A stretch of DNA of 64,000 bases from Mycobacterium sp. ACS4331 (GTDB taxonomy: Bacteria > Actinomycetota > Actinomycetes > Mycobacteriales > Mycobacteriaceae), in assembly GCF_001667265.1 (NCBI RefSeq), contig NZ_LZHW01000075.1, positions 22,487 to 86,486 on the forward strand, read 5' to 3'. This document shows positions 33,540-41,784 of the stretch, one piece after another. The notes under the pieces were generated by a model, which saw only the letters and a program-made list of their open reading frames with translations, made no database searches and was not told the DNA's origin. A program made the translations under genes and the position numbers. Position 1 is the first letter of the stretch; the number at the start of each line of letters is the position of its first letter.

Positions 33540-34775
33540 TCAGGAGAGCTCGTAGCGGATCGGCAGGTGCTTGAGGCCGCCGACGAACGTCGTCGCCATG
33601 TGCTGCGGTGCACCGGCGAGTTCCACCGACTTCAACCGCGGCAGGAGCTCGGAGAAGAAGCTGTTGACCTCGAGCCGAGCCAGCGCCGCACCCAGACAGA
33701 AATGCACGCCGTACCCAAACGCGATGTGCTTGTTGGGGTCTCGGCCGATGTCGAACCTGAACGGTTCGTCAAAGACGTCCTCGTCCCGGTTGCCCGACAC
33801 GTAGGACAGCAGCACCGACTCGCCCTTGGCGATGCGCACACCACGAATCTCGTAGTCCTGCTGCGCCGTGCGCATGAACTCCTTGACCGGCGTGGACCAG
33901 CGGATCATCTCTTCGACCGCCAACGGCATCAAGCTGGGGTCGGCCTGCAGCCTGGCCAACTGGTCGGGGTTCTCCAGCAGGGCCAGCATGCCCCCGCCGA
34001 TGGCGGCGCTGGTGGTGTCATGTCCCGCGGCAGCAACGATCAGGTAGTAGGACACCGTGTCGATGTCGGACAGCGGCTCACCGTTGATAGTGGCGTTCGC
34101 AATCGTCGACGCCAGGTCGTCGGTCGGGTTGGCGCGCCGTGATGCGGTCAGTTCGGTGAAGTACTGGAACATCTCCAGCAGCGACACCATCTGTTCTTCC
34201 TTGGTTTCGCCGCGCTGGTACTCGTCGTCGTCATTGCCGAACAACTCCTGCGTCCACTTCAACATCGACTTGAAGTCCTGCTCGGGCACCCCGAGCAGGG
34301 TCATGATCATGTACAGGGGGTAGTTCGCCGCGACCTGCTGCGCGAAGTCACATTCCGGGCCAGCCTCGGCCATCTGGTCGACGAACCGCTTGGCCAACTC
34401 GTCGGCGCGGTCCTTCAACGCACGCATGGCCTTGGGCCGAAACCAGTTCGCCCCGATCGCCCGCAGATCGCGATGCAGCGGATCGTCGGTATGGATCAGC
34501 GTGCGGACGCCGACGGCGGCCTGCTGTTCATCGCCCTCCCGGGTGACCAGCACCGGGCGGGGCGAGTTGGTGAAGATGTCGTTGGCCCGCTCGATCTCCA
34601 TGATGTCGGCGTGCTTGGTGACGGCCCAGAACGGCGCATAGTTGTCCACCTCGACCCACGACACCGGTGCCGTGGCCCGAAGCTGTGCCAGACCCGCATG
34701 CAGCCTGGCCTCGTCGGTGTAGGCCTTCGGGTCGGCCAGCATCGCCCCTGGGGACTCGACCACCGGATTGCTCAT
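33540..34775 (-). CDS. Cytochrome P450
   Basis: The 411-residue P450 has VAAAGHDTTSAAIGG as I-helix (acid-alcohol pair His-Asp-Thr variant), ExxR in VEEMIRW, and heme loop FGYGVHFCLGAALARLE with Cys near 360. The sequence style (TRTLIHTDDPLHRDLRAIG-like region) is that of sterol- or terpene-type mycobacterial P450s, but the family is not assigned. The ATG at 34775 has GGGAG six bases upstream. A palindrome at 34808-34827 lies just before it. No redox partner is nearby. Confidence 0.9.
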   Translation of the reverse strand: MSNPVVESPGAMLADPKAYTDEARLHAGLAQLRATAPVSWVEVDNYAPFWAVTKHADIMEIERANDIFTNSPRPVLVTREGDEQQAAVGVRTLIHTDDPLHRDLRAIGANWFRPKAMRALKDRADELAKRFVDQMAEAGPECDFAQQVAANYPLYMIMTLLGVPEQDFKSMLKWTQELFGNDDDEYQRGETKEEQMVSLLEMFQYFTELTASRRANPTDDLASTIANATINGEPLSDIDTVSYYLIVAAAGHDTTSAAIGGGMLALLENPDQLARLQADPSLMPLAVEEMIRWSTPVKEFMRTAQQDYEIRGVRIAKGESVLLSYVSGNRDEDVFDEPFRFDIGRDPNKHIAFGYGVHFCLGAALARLEVNSFFSELLPRLKSVELAGAPQHMATTFVGGLKHLPIRYELS

Positions 34776-34807
34776 CGCTGCTCCCGCCTCGTCACGGTGA
34801 CACCGGC

Positions 34808-34827
34808 CACTGTTCGAAGTCACAGTA
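34808..34827. promoter_or_regulatory. CACTGT/ACAGTA inverted repeat upstream of a P450
   Basis: Half-sites CACTGT and ACAGTA with an eight-base spacer, 33 bp upstream of the P450 start. Similar TACTGT half-sites occur at 39027-39045, 43473 and 49.65-49.80 kb. Confidence 0.4.
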
Positions 34828-34859
34828 GCAGTTCCCGTAATGACTTCGGTATCGGGACC

Positions 34860-35720
34860 TCAGGTCTGCTGAGCCTCGTCGAGCACGCCTGTCGCGGCCT
34901 CCGCGCGCTCCGCATAGGCCCTGCGCGCGGTCGCGTCGAAATCCAGGAACAGCCGATCCGAACCCATGCTGCGGTTCAGCCAGCGACGCCCTCGAGGGCC
35001 GAGCAACGACAGCGCAGGTGAGATGAACCGCATCGGATACGGCACGGCCACATGCGTCTTCGGCCTGTCCAGGACGCGGGCGACGGCCTTGGCGATCACC
35101 TCCGGAGCGACTGGCCTGCTCGCCCCAGTCCCTTTGGTGCCCGCGATCAGGTCGGTTCGCGTGAACGGCGGCATGACGACGCTGACCTGTACGCCCTGCG
35201 GAGCGAACTCGTCGGCCATCGCGGTCGACAAACCCACGACCGCGAACTTGGTGCCCGCATAGACGACCTGGCCGGGAACCGGGACGACACCGGCCAACGA
35301 CGCGATGTTGACGATGTGGCCACTTCCGCGCGCGGTCATCTCGGGCAGCACCAACCTGCTGCCGTTGAGCACGCCGTAGAAGTTCACCTCGATCGCGGCG
35401 CGAATCGCCCGCTCCGACTGGCCGAGGAACGCGCCAACCGGCATCACTCCGGCGTTGTTCACCAGCACGTCGACTCGGCCGTCCCCGTCCCGGCGGGCCG
35501 CATCGAGGAAGCCCGCGAACGACTCGGGGTCGGTGACGTCGAGTGCGTGGCCCGTGACCGGCCCGGAAAGGCCGGCGACTGCCCCACGCAGGGCGGCGAC
35601 GTCGCGGTCTCCGATCACCACCCGCGCACCACGCGCCAGCATGGCCTTGGCGGTCGCGTACCCGATACCGCGGGCCGCTCCGGTGATGGCGATCGTCTTA
35701 CCGCTGATCCTGTCCACCAT
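34860..35720 (-). CDS. Short-chain dehydrogenase/reductase
   Basis: This is a 286-residue SDR with TGAARGIGYATAKAM, VLVNNAGVMPVGAF, the catalytic Ser in NIASLAGVVPV and YAGTK. A C-terminal extension of about 60 basic residues after the core is common in mycobacterial SDRs acting on lipid-like substrates. AGGAG lies seven bases before the ATG. It is followed upstream by the LLM gene after 13 bp, so LLM and SDR form one transcript. The substrate is unknown. Confidence 0.88.
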   Translation of the reverse strand: MVDRISGKTIAITGAARGIGYATAKAMLARGARVVIGDRDVAALRGAVAGLSGPVTGHALDVTDPESFAGFLDAARRDGDGRVDVLVNNAGVMPVGAFLGQSERAIRAAIEVNFYGVLNGSRLVLPEMTARGSGHIVNIASLAGVVPVPGQVVYAGTKFAVVGLSTAMADEFAPQGVQVSVVMPPFTRTDLIAGTKGTGASRPVAPEVIAKAVARVLDRPKTHVAVPYPMRFISPALSLLGPRGRRWLNRSMGSDRLFLDFDATARRAYAERAEAATGVLDEAQQT

Positions 35721-35733
35721 GTCACTTCTCCTG

Positions 35734-36759
35734 TCAGCGGGCGGTGCGCACCTCGTCGAGCACCGTGGCGATCACGGGTTCCGGTGTGCCCGAGGGAAAT
35801 CCGGGAAGCACGCGGTCGATCACGCCGGCGCACCGCTTGGCCAGGGCCGCCGCGACCTCGTCGACGGGGGCCATCACCGCGAACGCGCCCAGAATCTCGT
35901 CGTCGATGAGCGCGGACATCGCATCCCATTCGCCCTCGAGGGACAGCCGGCGCAATTCGGGCTGAAGCTCACCCCACCCGTGCAGGTCGAGTACGCGGCG
36001 ATACGCCGGCGTCGACGCATAGAACGCGATCTGCTTACGGAACGCCGCCGCGGAGGTCGACATCTCGTCCTCGTCGCGTCCCGTCACCACGAACACCGGA
36101 CTCGAGACCTCGATGTCGACACGGTCCCTCGACTCCCGCGCGAGCCCGCGTTGAAGGGCGGGAATGGTGACCTCGTCGAGGTAGCGCCGCGTCGTGAAGG
36201 CGTGCACCAGCAGGCCGTCGGCGGTGCGCCCACACATCTCGGTCATCGCCTCGCCCACGGCCGCGACGAACACCTTGGGATCCGGAAAGTCCGACGGTTC
36301 CGGGGTGAACATCGGCGTCATGAGCTTGTGGGTGTAGAACTCCCCGTCGAAGCTCAGCCTGTCGCCGGTGTGCCAGCACCGCCAGATCTCCCGCAGCGCC
36401 GCGATGAACTCCGCCATGCGCCGCACCGGATGACTCCACGGCATCGAGAACCGTTTCTCGATGTGCGGCTGAATCTGCGTGCCCAGGCCCAGGATGAACC
36501 GGCCCTGTGAATACGACTGCAGGTCCCAGGCGGACTGCGCCACCGTCATCGGGGTGCGGGCGAACGCCACCGCGATGCTGGTGCCCAACTCGATCGACGT
36601 CGTGTACTCCGCAGCCAACAGCATCGACAGGAACGGATCGTGGTTGATCTCGCCCGTCCAGCAGCCGTCATAGCCGGCCTCTTCGTGCGCTCGGGCCGAG
36701 GCGCCTGCGCCGTCCAACCGGCCGGGGATACCACGGTCGATCTTCAACGTCCCGACCAT
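35734..36759 (-). CDS. LLM-class, probably F420-dependent, oxidoreductase
   Basis: The 341-residue luciferase-like monooxygenase-fold protein has EEAGYDGCWTGEINHDPFL near residues 26-44, GTSIAVAFARTPMTVA, the GRFILGLGTQIQPHIEKRF phosphate-binding region and FVAAVGEAMTEMCG. In mycobacteria such members usually bind F420 and move a hydride to or from alcohols, ketones or imines. It is divergent from the carboxyltransferase gene. The likely -10 TACTGT at 36772-36777 resembles the motif in other promoters of the island. Confidence 0.87.
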   Translation of the reverse strand: MVGTLKIDRGIPGRLDGAGASARAHEEAGYDGCWTGEINHDPFLSMLLAAEYTTSIELGTSIAVAFARTPMTVAQSAWDLQSYSQGRFILGLGTQIQPHIEKRFSMPWSHPVRRMAEFIAALREIWRCWHTGDRLSFDGEFYTHKLMTPMFTPEPSDFPDPKVFVAAVGEAMTEMCGRTADGLLVHAFTTRRYLDEVTIPALQRGLARESRDRVDIEVSSPVFVVTGRDEDEMSTSAAAFRKQIAFYASTPAYRRVLDLHGWGELQPELRRLSLEGEWDAMSALIDDEILGAFAVMAPVDEVAAALAKRCAGVIDRVLPGFPSGTPEPVIATVLDEVRTAR

Positions 36760-36847
36760 GCCGGTGAAGCTACAGTAAGTGATTCGGTATGGTCAACGCT
36801 TCTGCGGTGAGCGTTAGGATCATGCCGTCGACCACCCGAGGAGACGT

Positions 36848-38350
36848 ATGGCAGACGCGGAACGGCCCGACTGGATTGGCACGCTGGCCGATCTGAAACT
36901 CCGTCGCGAACGCTCCTACGCCATGGGCGGTCCCGAACGCCTGGCCAAGCATCGCGGCGCGGGCAGACTCGACGCCCGCGCCCGCATCGACGCCCTTCTC
37001 GACCCGGGCAGTTTCCGCGAGATCGGAACCCTCGTCGGGGGCGACGTCCCGGCGGACGGCATCGTCACAGGGTCCGGGGAGATCGACGGAACACCTGTGA
37101 TGGTCGGTGCCGAGGACTTCACGACGATGGCGGGCACCATCGGCACGGGCAGCAACTCGAAACGGCACCGAATCGCCGAACTGGCGCTGCGCAACCGCAT
37201 TCCGCTGGTGATGCTGCTGGAGGGGGCCGGGTTCCGTCCCGGCAAGCATGGGGGCGGACGCGCACCCATCGACCTGATCGCCCAGGCGCGCTGTTCGGGC
37301 ATAGTCCCGACGGTCGCGGCCGTCATGGGTCCGTCGGCGGGTCACGGCGCACTCGTGGCGCCGGTGTGTGACTTCCGCATCATGACTGCGGGAGCGGCCA
37401 TCTTCACCGCAGGCCCGCCCGTGGTGAAAGAGTCCACCGGAGAGGACATTTCAAAGGAGGACCTCGGTGGCCCCGACGTGGCCATATCCAGCGGTGTCAT
37501 CCACAATCTCGCTCCCGACGACGAGGCCGCGCTGGCCGACATCCGGCGCTATCTGTCCTATTTCCCACCGACCTCGTGGAGTTATCCGCCGACACGGCCC
37601 GCCGATGCGTCGACTCGACCGCGGCCCACACCCGAACTGCTCGACATCATTCCGCGTGACAACCGCCGCGTCTATGACATCCGCAAGGTGATCGACGTGG
37701 TGTTCGACGCCCCCGACTGGTTCGAGGTGCAGCCTGGATTCGGTCGTGGAATCGTCTGCGCCCTGGCCCATCTCGGCGGCCATCCAGTGGCCGTGGTCGC
37801 CAATCAGCCGATGGTGATGGCTGGGTCCATCGACGCCGACGCCGCCGACAAGGCCGCGCACTTCATCATGGTCGCGGACTCCTTCCACCTGCCGATCGTC
37901 TTCCTGTCCGACAATCCCGGCATGCTCCCGGGCAGCAGGTCCGAACGAAGCGGCGTGCTGCGCGCGGGCGCACGCATGTTCGCGGCGCAGACCATGGCCA
38001 CCACGCTCAAACTCCACCTCACGCTGCGCAAGGCCTACGGGTTCGGCTCGATGGTGATGTCGCTGTTGGGTTTCGACGATCAGGTGGCCACGTTCGGCTA
38101 CCCGGGCTCGACCCTGGGCGCCATGAGCGCGGCGGCGCTGACCCGGGCGGCCAAGGTGGACGCTGAGGCGTCGGAGAAGCTGCACGAGGCCGAGACACAG
38201 GCGTCGTTCCGGTCCGCCGCGAAGCTCAGTTTCGATGAACTCATCGATCCCCGCGAGACCCGAGACGCCCTCTTGACAACGCTGGTGCGGGCCATGCACA
38301 GCCGGGCCGTGCCCGCGGAACCTGTGACGCGCACCGCGATCCTGCCCTGA
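36848..38350 (+). CDS. Acyl-CoA carboxylase carboxyltransferase (beta) subunit
   Basis: The 500-residue AccD/PccB-type protein has two crotonase-like halves: LAKHRGAGRLDARARIDALLDPGSF at the N-terminus, FTTMAGTIGTGSNSKRHRIAE, and later the second half with VDVVFDAPDWFEVQPGFGRG and FGSMVMSLLGFDDQ. It transfers carboxyl from biotin to an acyl-CoA. No biotin carboxylase/carrier subunit is encoded nearby, so it must borrow a genomic alpha subunit or act on another CoA ester as a decarboxylase. Its place in the catabolic island suggests a branched or cyclic acyl-CoA substrate. Confidence 0.87.
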   Translation: MADAERPDWIGTLADLKLRRERSYAMGGPERLAKHRGAGRLDARARIDALLDPGSFREIGTLVGGDVPADGIVTGSGEIDGTPVMVGAEDFTTMAGTIGTGSNSKRHRIAELALRNRIPLVMLLEGAGFRPGKHGGGRAPIDLIAQARCSGIVPTVAAVMGPSAGHGALVAPVCDFRIMTAGAAIFTAGPPVVKESTGEDISKEDLGGPDVAISSGVIHNLAPDDEAALADIRRYLSYFPPTSWSYPPTRPADASTRPRPTPELLDIIPRDNRRVYDIRKVIDVVFDAPDWFEVQPGFGRGIVCALAHLGGHPVAVVANQPMVMAGSIDADAADKAAHFIMVADSFHLPIVFLSDNPGMLPGSRSERSGVLRAGARMFAAQTMATTLKLHLTLRKAYGFGSMVMSLLGFDDQVATFGYPGSTLGAMSAAALTRAAKVDAEASEKLHEAETQASFRSAAKLSFDELIDPRETRDALLTTLVRAMHSRAVPAEPVTRTAILP

Positions 38351-38362
38351 ATCGAGGCGTTC

Positions 38363-38426
38363 GGCGAGGCGCCGCATCTGACCCCGGCGAGGCGCCGCAT
38401 CTGACCCCGGCGACGGGCCGTGTCTG
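38363..38426. repeat. Tandem repeat, 23-bp unit, about 2.7 copies
   Basis: Unit GGCGAGGCGCCGCATCTGAC plus CCC occurs twice exactly (38363-38385, 38386-38408) and once more in degenerate, partial form. It lies in the convergent spacer after the carboxyltransferase. Confidence 0.8.
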
Positions 38427-38478
38427 TACGGTGACACCGCCGTCTTCGGCGTACAAAACCGGACGCTCGTGGGCCCTT

Positions 38479-39015
38479 TCAGGCCCGTCGGAAGCGCTCG
38501 ACGGACTCCACCGCCTCGCCCACCGCCCCAGCGGCGGCCAACGCGCGCGCCTTGAACGCCCGCGCCGCGGCGCTCAGTTCGAGGGCGACGCCGTCGATCG
38601 AAGGCACGGAATCCCAGAACATCACCGGAACCCGGCCGGCTTCCAGGACGGCCTCGACGAAGGCGCCAACCCTCCCGTCGTCCGCGTGCGTCGCCGCAGA
38701 CACGATCACCACATCGGGCGGCGCACTCGCCGTGACATCTGCCAGGTCATCCAGTCGTGCAAGCTGTCCGCCCAGAATCCGCACTGGATGCACGTCCTCG
38801 TCGTCGACGAAAACGGCGACATCCCAACCTGACAGCGACCTGTCGAAGGCAGAACCCCCGGCAGCCCGCACGGCCTCCGCGACCGAAGCCGCCACCACGG
38901 CGACGCGATACCTGCGGGCCTGCCTGCTCGGCGCCACATCAGCGAGAAGCTCGTCGACCCGCTGGACTGGTCCGCGCGTCAGTTGGCGCGCCTGCTGAAC
39001 ACCCATCGGCCCCAC
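38479..39015 (-). CDS. Unrecognised alanine-rich soluble protein
   Basis: The 178-residue protein is soluble, with alternating hydrophobic strands (YRVAVVAASVAEAVRAAGG, DVAVFVDDEDVHPVRILGG, DVVIVSAATHADDG, VPVMFWDSVPSIDG) that suggest a flavodoxin- or receiver-like alpha/beta fold. An alanine-rich helix ends the protein. No catalytic motif or helix-turn-helix is obvious. The N-terminal 25 residues (QQARQLTRGPVQRVDELL) could be an amphipathic or DNA-binding helix. GTG at 39015 or ATG at 39006 may start it. A perfect 19-bp palindrome lies 11 bp upstream, which implies tight control. Confidence 0.55.
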   Translation of the reverse strand: MGPMGVQQARQLTRGPVQRVDELLADVAPSRQARRYRVAVVAASVAEAVRAAGGSAFDRSLSGWDVAVFVDDEDVHPVRILGGQLARLDDLADVTASAPPDVVIVSAATHADDGRVGAFVEAVLEAGRVPVMFWDSVPSIDGVALELSAAARAFKARALAAAGAVGEAVESVERFRRA

Positions 39016-39026
39016 CTTCGCCTCGC

Positions 39027-39045
39027 TACTGTTGCGGCAACAGTA
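39027..39045. promoter_or_regulatory. 19-bp perfect palindrome TACTGTTGC-G-GCAACAGTA
   Basis: Nine-base arms around a single central G, placed at the expected promoter of the gene at 38479-39015. The TACTGT half-site recurs in other promoters of the island. A TetR- or GntR-type dimer is a likely binder. Confidence 0.6.
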
Positions 39046-39105
39046 ACAGCTACAAGTGACGCGCTCAATGCGGGAACTTCGGCCCGCACCGACGACGTGT
39101 CCGGG

Positions 39106-39151
39106 GTGCGAAACTGCAGGCGATCTGACGAGATTCCCGGCAGTTCCGCAC
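39106..39151. repeat. 46-bp palindromic element, copy C (12-22-12)
   Basis: Arms GTGCGAAACTGC and GCAGTTCCGCAC (11 of 12 paired) with a 22-base spacer unrelated to those of copies A and B. It ends eight bases before the stop codon end of the LLM gene at 39159. Confidence 0.7.
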
Positions 39152-39158
39152 GCTCACG

Positions 39159-40202
39159 TCACTCGCCGGCGCGATACGCCGCCACGATGGGTTCCAGTTC
39201 GTCGGGTGTGGCGCCGTGCATGATGACCGCGTCGGCGCCGTAGTCGAATTCCTTGCGCACCCGCTCGGCGCACTGCTGCGGGCTGCCGGTGGCCGCGATC
39301 TCCAACCACTCGTCGGGCAGCAGTGTCGCGATGTGCTCGATCTGCTCGGCGGACGCCTTGTGGTCGATGCCTCCGGGGATGGAGGTCACCACCGAGTCGG
39401 CCCGGAAGCGCTCCAGCACAGCCGGATCCCAATTGTTGGTCGACACCAGCAGGTCGCCGTATCCCTGCAGATAGGTGGCCAGGCGGGCGACGGTCTTCTT
39501 CAGCCGAAGCTCCTCGGGCAGGTGGTCACCGACGGTGGCGAAGCAGGACCAGACCTTCACCGAATCGGGGTCGCGGCCAGCCTGCTCGGCGGCCTCCTTG
39601 ACGGTCTTGACACACCGCTGCAGCGTTTCGGGAGTGAAGTAGGTGTGCAGGATGACGTCGTCGAAGGCCCGGCCGCCGAGCTTGAGGGTTTCGGGACCGA
39701 AGGCCACCAACGCCAACCGGATGTCCTCGTTGAAGTCGGGATCCAGGAACAGCACCGGGTACTTCCCGATGGGCCCGTCGTGGTTGAAGATCAGCTCGCC
39801 GTGCCACAGGCGCCGCATCACCTGCGCGAAGTCCTCCATCTGCGCGGTGGTCACCGCCGAGATGCCGAACGCCTTGTACATCGCGCCAACCCCACGCCCG
39901 ATCCCCAGGGTGAAACGCCCTCGCGAAAGCCGGTGCATGGTGGTCGCCCATGATCCGGTGATCAGCGGGTGCCGGGTGTTGTGGTTGGTCGCGGCGGTGG
40001 CGATCTGCATACGCGATGTGACGGCACACGCCGCGCCGGTCAACGACGAGGCCTCCTTGACGTTCCAGCGCTCCGAGATGAATGCTGTGCCGAAGCCCAG
40101 TTCTTCACCCCGGCGTGCCTCGTCCATGAGCGTCGCGGGCCCCTCTCCGCCGGCACCGGCCAGCAGGTAGTAGCCCAACTCATCGAGCACTCGATCGGTC
40201 AT
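39159..40202 (-). CDS. LLM-class, probably F420-dependent, oxidoreductase
   Basis: The 347-residue LLM-fold protein has ELGYYLLAGAGGEGPATLM at the N-terminus, GTAFISERWNVKEAS, GRFTLGIGRGVGAMYK (phosphate-binding), LALVAFGPETLKLGG and the C-terminal GSPQQCAERVRKEFDYGADAV. It belongs to a different subgroup from the one at 35734. GGAGAGG lies eight bases before the ATG at 40202. It is 83 bp downstream of the SnoaL-like gene, so it may be the last gene of the BVMO operon. A role in reducing or oxidising a cyclic ketone intermediate fits the context but is inference. Confidence 0.87.
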   Translation of the reverse strand: MTDRVLDELGYYLLAGAGGEGPATLMDEARRGEELGFGTAFISERWNVKEASSLTGAACAVTSRMQIATAATNHNTRHPLITGSWATTMHRLSRGRFTLGIGRGVGAMYKAFGISAVTTAQMEDFAQVMRRLWHGELIFNHDGPIGKYPVLFLDPDFNEDIRLALVAFGPETLKLGGRAFDDVILHTYFTPETLQRCVKTVKEAAEQAGRDPDSVKVWSCFATVGDHLPEELRLKKTVARLATYLQGYGDLLVSTNNWDPAVLERFRADSVVTSIPGGIDHKASAEQIEHIATLLPDEWLEIAATGSPQQCAERVRKEFDYGADAVIMHGATPDELEPIVAAYRAGE

Positions 40203-40285
40203 CGTCAGATCCTCTCCACGCACTTCGTCAGTCCCCCTACGGCATTCAACGGCACTCCGGGGCTCCAGTTGTCAGGAACCCGGTG

Positions 40286-40657
40286 TCAGCTCCAGACTCC
40301 CTGGCCGTAACCGCAGTTCCACACCTCGGTGATCCGCCCGTCGACCACCTTGAACACCTCGATACTGGCGATCTTGAACTCGGAACCGTCCTTGGCGCGG
40401 ATCGTCGAGTCGTAGATGATCGCGACGTGCTGTCCGTCCTCGTCGGCGATCACGGTGTTCAGTACGAACGTGAGACTCTCGAACTGCTCCCACATGTCCT
40501 CGACCCGCTTACGGGCATCGGCGCGAGTCAGCGTGTGCGACTCCCCGACCTCATGGCGGACCATGGTGTCGGCGATGATCTCGTCCACCAGGTCATAGCG
40601 CTGGTTGTTCCACAGTTCGAGGTTGTACAACTCCACCACTTCGCGCGCAGTCCTCAT
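40286..40657 (-). CDS. SnoaL-like/NTF2-fold protein
   Basis: The 123-residue protein has the cone-shaped NTF2 fold pattern: helix AREVVELYNLELWNNQRYDL, the strands AIIYDSTIRAKDGSEFKIA and SIEVFKVVDGRITEVWNCG. Family members are isomerases, cyclases or hydrolases (for example ketosteroid isomerase-like, limonene epoxide hydrolase-like), but many have no known activity. The ATG at 40657 overlaps the TGA of the upstream alpha/beta-hydrolase (ATGA). Coupled expression with hydrolase and BVMO suggests action on a lactone, epoxide or enone intermediate. Confidence 0.78.
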   Translation of the reverse strand: MRTAREVVELYNLELWNNQRYDLVDEIIADTMVRHEVGESHTLTRADARKRVEDMWEQFESLTFVLNTVIADEDGQHVAIIYDSTIRAKDGSEFKIASIEVFKVVDGRITEVWNCGYGQGVWS

Positions 40658-41784
40658 TCGAACCACCCCTGGCTCGCCACGTCGCGGAGGAACGCCTCGG
40701 TCACGGCCTGCACTCGACCCGAGAACAGGTGCCCCACGTGACCGCCGTCGTGCCAGTGCAACCTGCCACCCCAGCGCTCATGCATCGCCAATGCCGGTGC
40801 ACGCATGGCCATCTGGTCGTTCCAGGCTCCGACGATCAACCGGTGCTCCGGCGGCACCAGCGGCGGGTTGGCCAGCGGGTCGATCACCGCGGTCAGCGCA
40901 GCCACCTCCGCCGAGGCCAACACCGCGCTGACGGCGTCGGCCGCCCCGCCCCAGCGATGCAGATGGTTGGCGATCATGCCGTTGAGTCCCAGGATCGGTG
41001 TGTACAGCGCGACCCCGTCAAGTCCAGGCTCCAGTGCCGCGACCAGTGCGGTCACCCCACTGCCCAGCGACAGCCCCGACAGCACGGTCGTGCTGGCCTG
41101 CGGTTGCACCCATCCGACCACGGCCCGCACCTCAGAGACCGCGCGCATCATGCCCGCGACGTTGGACACCGGATCGGTGTCGGGGTAGGTCGGGAACCAT
41201 CGACGCCTGACGCCGTGTCCGGGCTGGATCGGCATCGCGATGTTGTAGCCCAGGCGGTGATGAATCCGGCCGATCCGGGCCACCACGAAGTCGGACAGCC
41301 CGCCCTGCCCGGCACCGTGCACCCAGATCAGCCAGGGCCGAGGTCCGCCGCGATGCCGCACGACGTTGCACACCGCGGGGGCGGGGGCGCCGTACTGCGA
41401 CAGGCAGTCCGGCAGCCGAGGGTCGTGCTCGTAGGTGATCTCCTCGAAGGCGAGCTGTCCCGCGAGTCGCCGTCGACTCTTCTTGACCTGCAACCGATCC
41501 GGAGCGGGATAGGCCTCCGCGACAGAAAGCCCGGACAACGTCTCGGCCACCGCCGCGTAGCCACTGGCCTCGCTGTGCAACGCCGGAGGCGACGCGGTCA
41601 ACGTCATGCCGGTGACCACCAACTCGTCGAGTGCCACCTCGCCCAGTTGGCGGAGGCCGCGCGGGGACCAGGCCGACCAGTCACCGTCTCCGGCGAGCGC
41701 GCCCACCGAGCGCGGCAGCACCCCGGACAGTTCCCGCGCGATCTGCCGGACCCGCTCCTGAGGCCGCATCCCGGTCACACTCAC
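40654..41784 (-). CDS. Alpha/beta-hydrolase
   Basis: The 376-residue soluble hydrolase has an N-terminal helical part of about 150 residues, followed by LIWVHGAGQGGLSDF (oxyanion region), the nucleophile elbow GLSLGSG, a LIVGAWNDQMA segment with a likely acid, and HDGGHVGHLFSG with the catalytic His. The GTG at 41784 overlaps the BVMO stop (GTGA). A hydrolase directly after a Baeyer-Villiger enzyme is the classical pair for ester or lactone opening, so lactone or ester hydrolysis is the best guess. Confidence 0.83.
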   Translation of the reverse strand: MSVTGMRPQERVRQIARELSGVLPRSVGALAGDGDWSAWSPRGLRQLGEVALDELVVTGMTLTASPPALHSEASGYAAVAETLSGLSVAEAYPAPDRLQVKKSRRRLAGQLAFEEITYEHDPRLPDCLSQYGAPAPAVCNVVRHRGGPRPWLIWVHGAGQGGLSDFVVARIGRIHHRLGYNIAMPIQPGHGVRRRWFPTYPDTDPVSNVAGMMRAVSEVRAVVGWVQPQASTTVLSGLSLGSGVTALVAALEPGLDGVALYTPILGLNGMIANHLHRWGGAADAVSAVLASAEVAALTAVIDPLANPPLVPPEHRLIVGAWNDQMAMRAPALAMHERWGGRLHWHDGGHVGHLFSGRVQAVTEAFLRDVASQGWFE

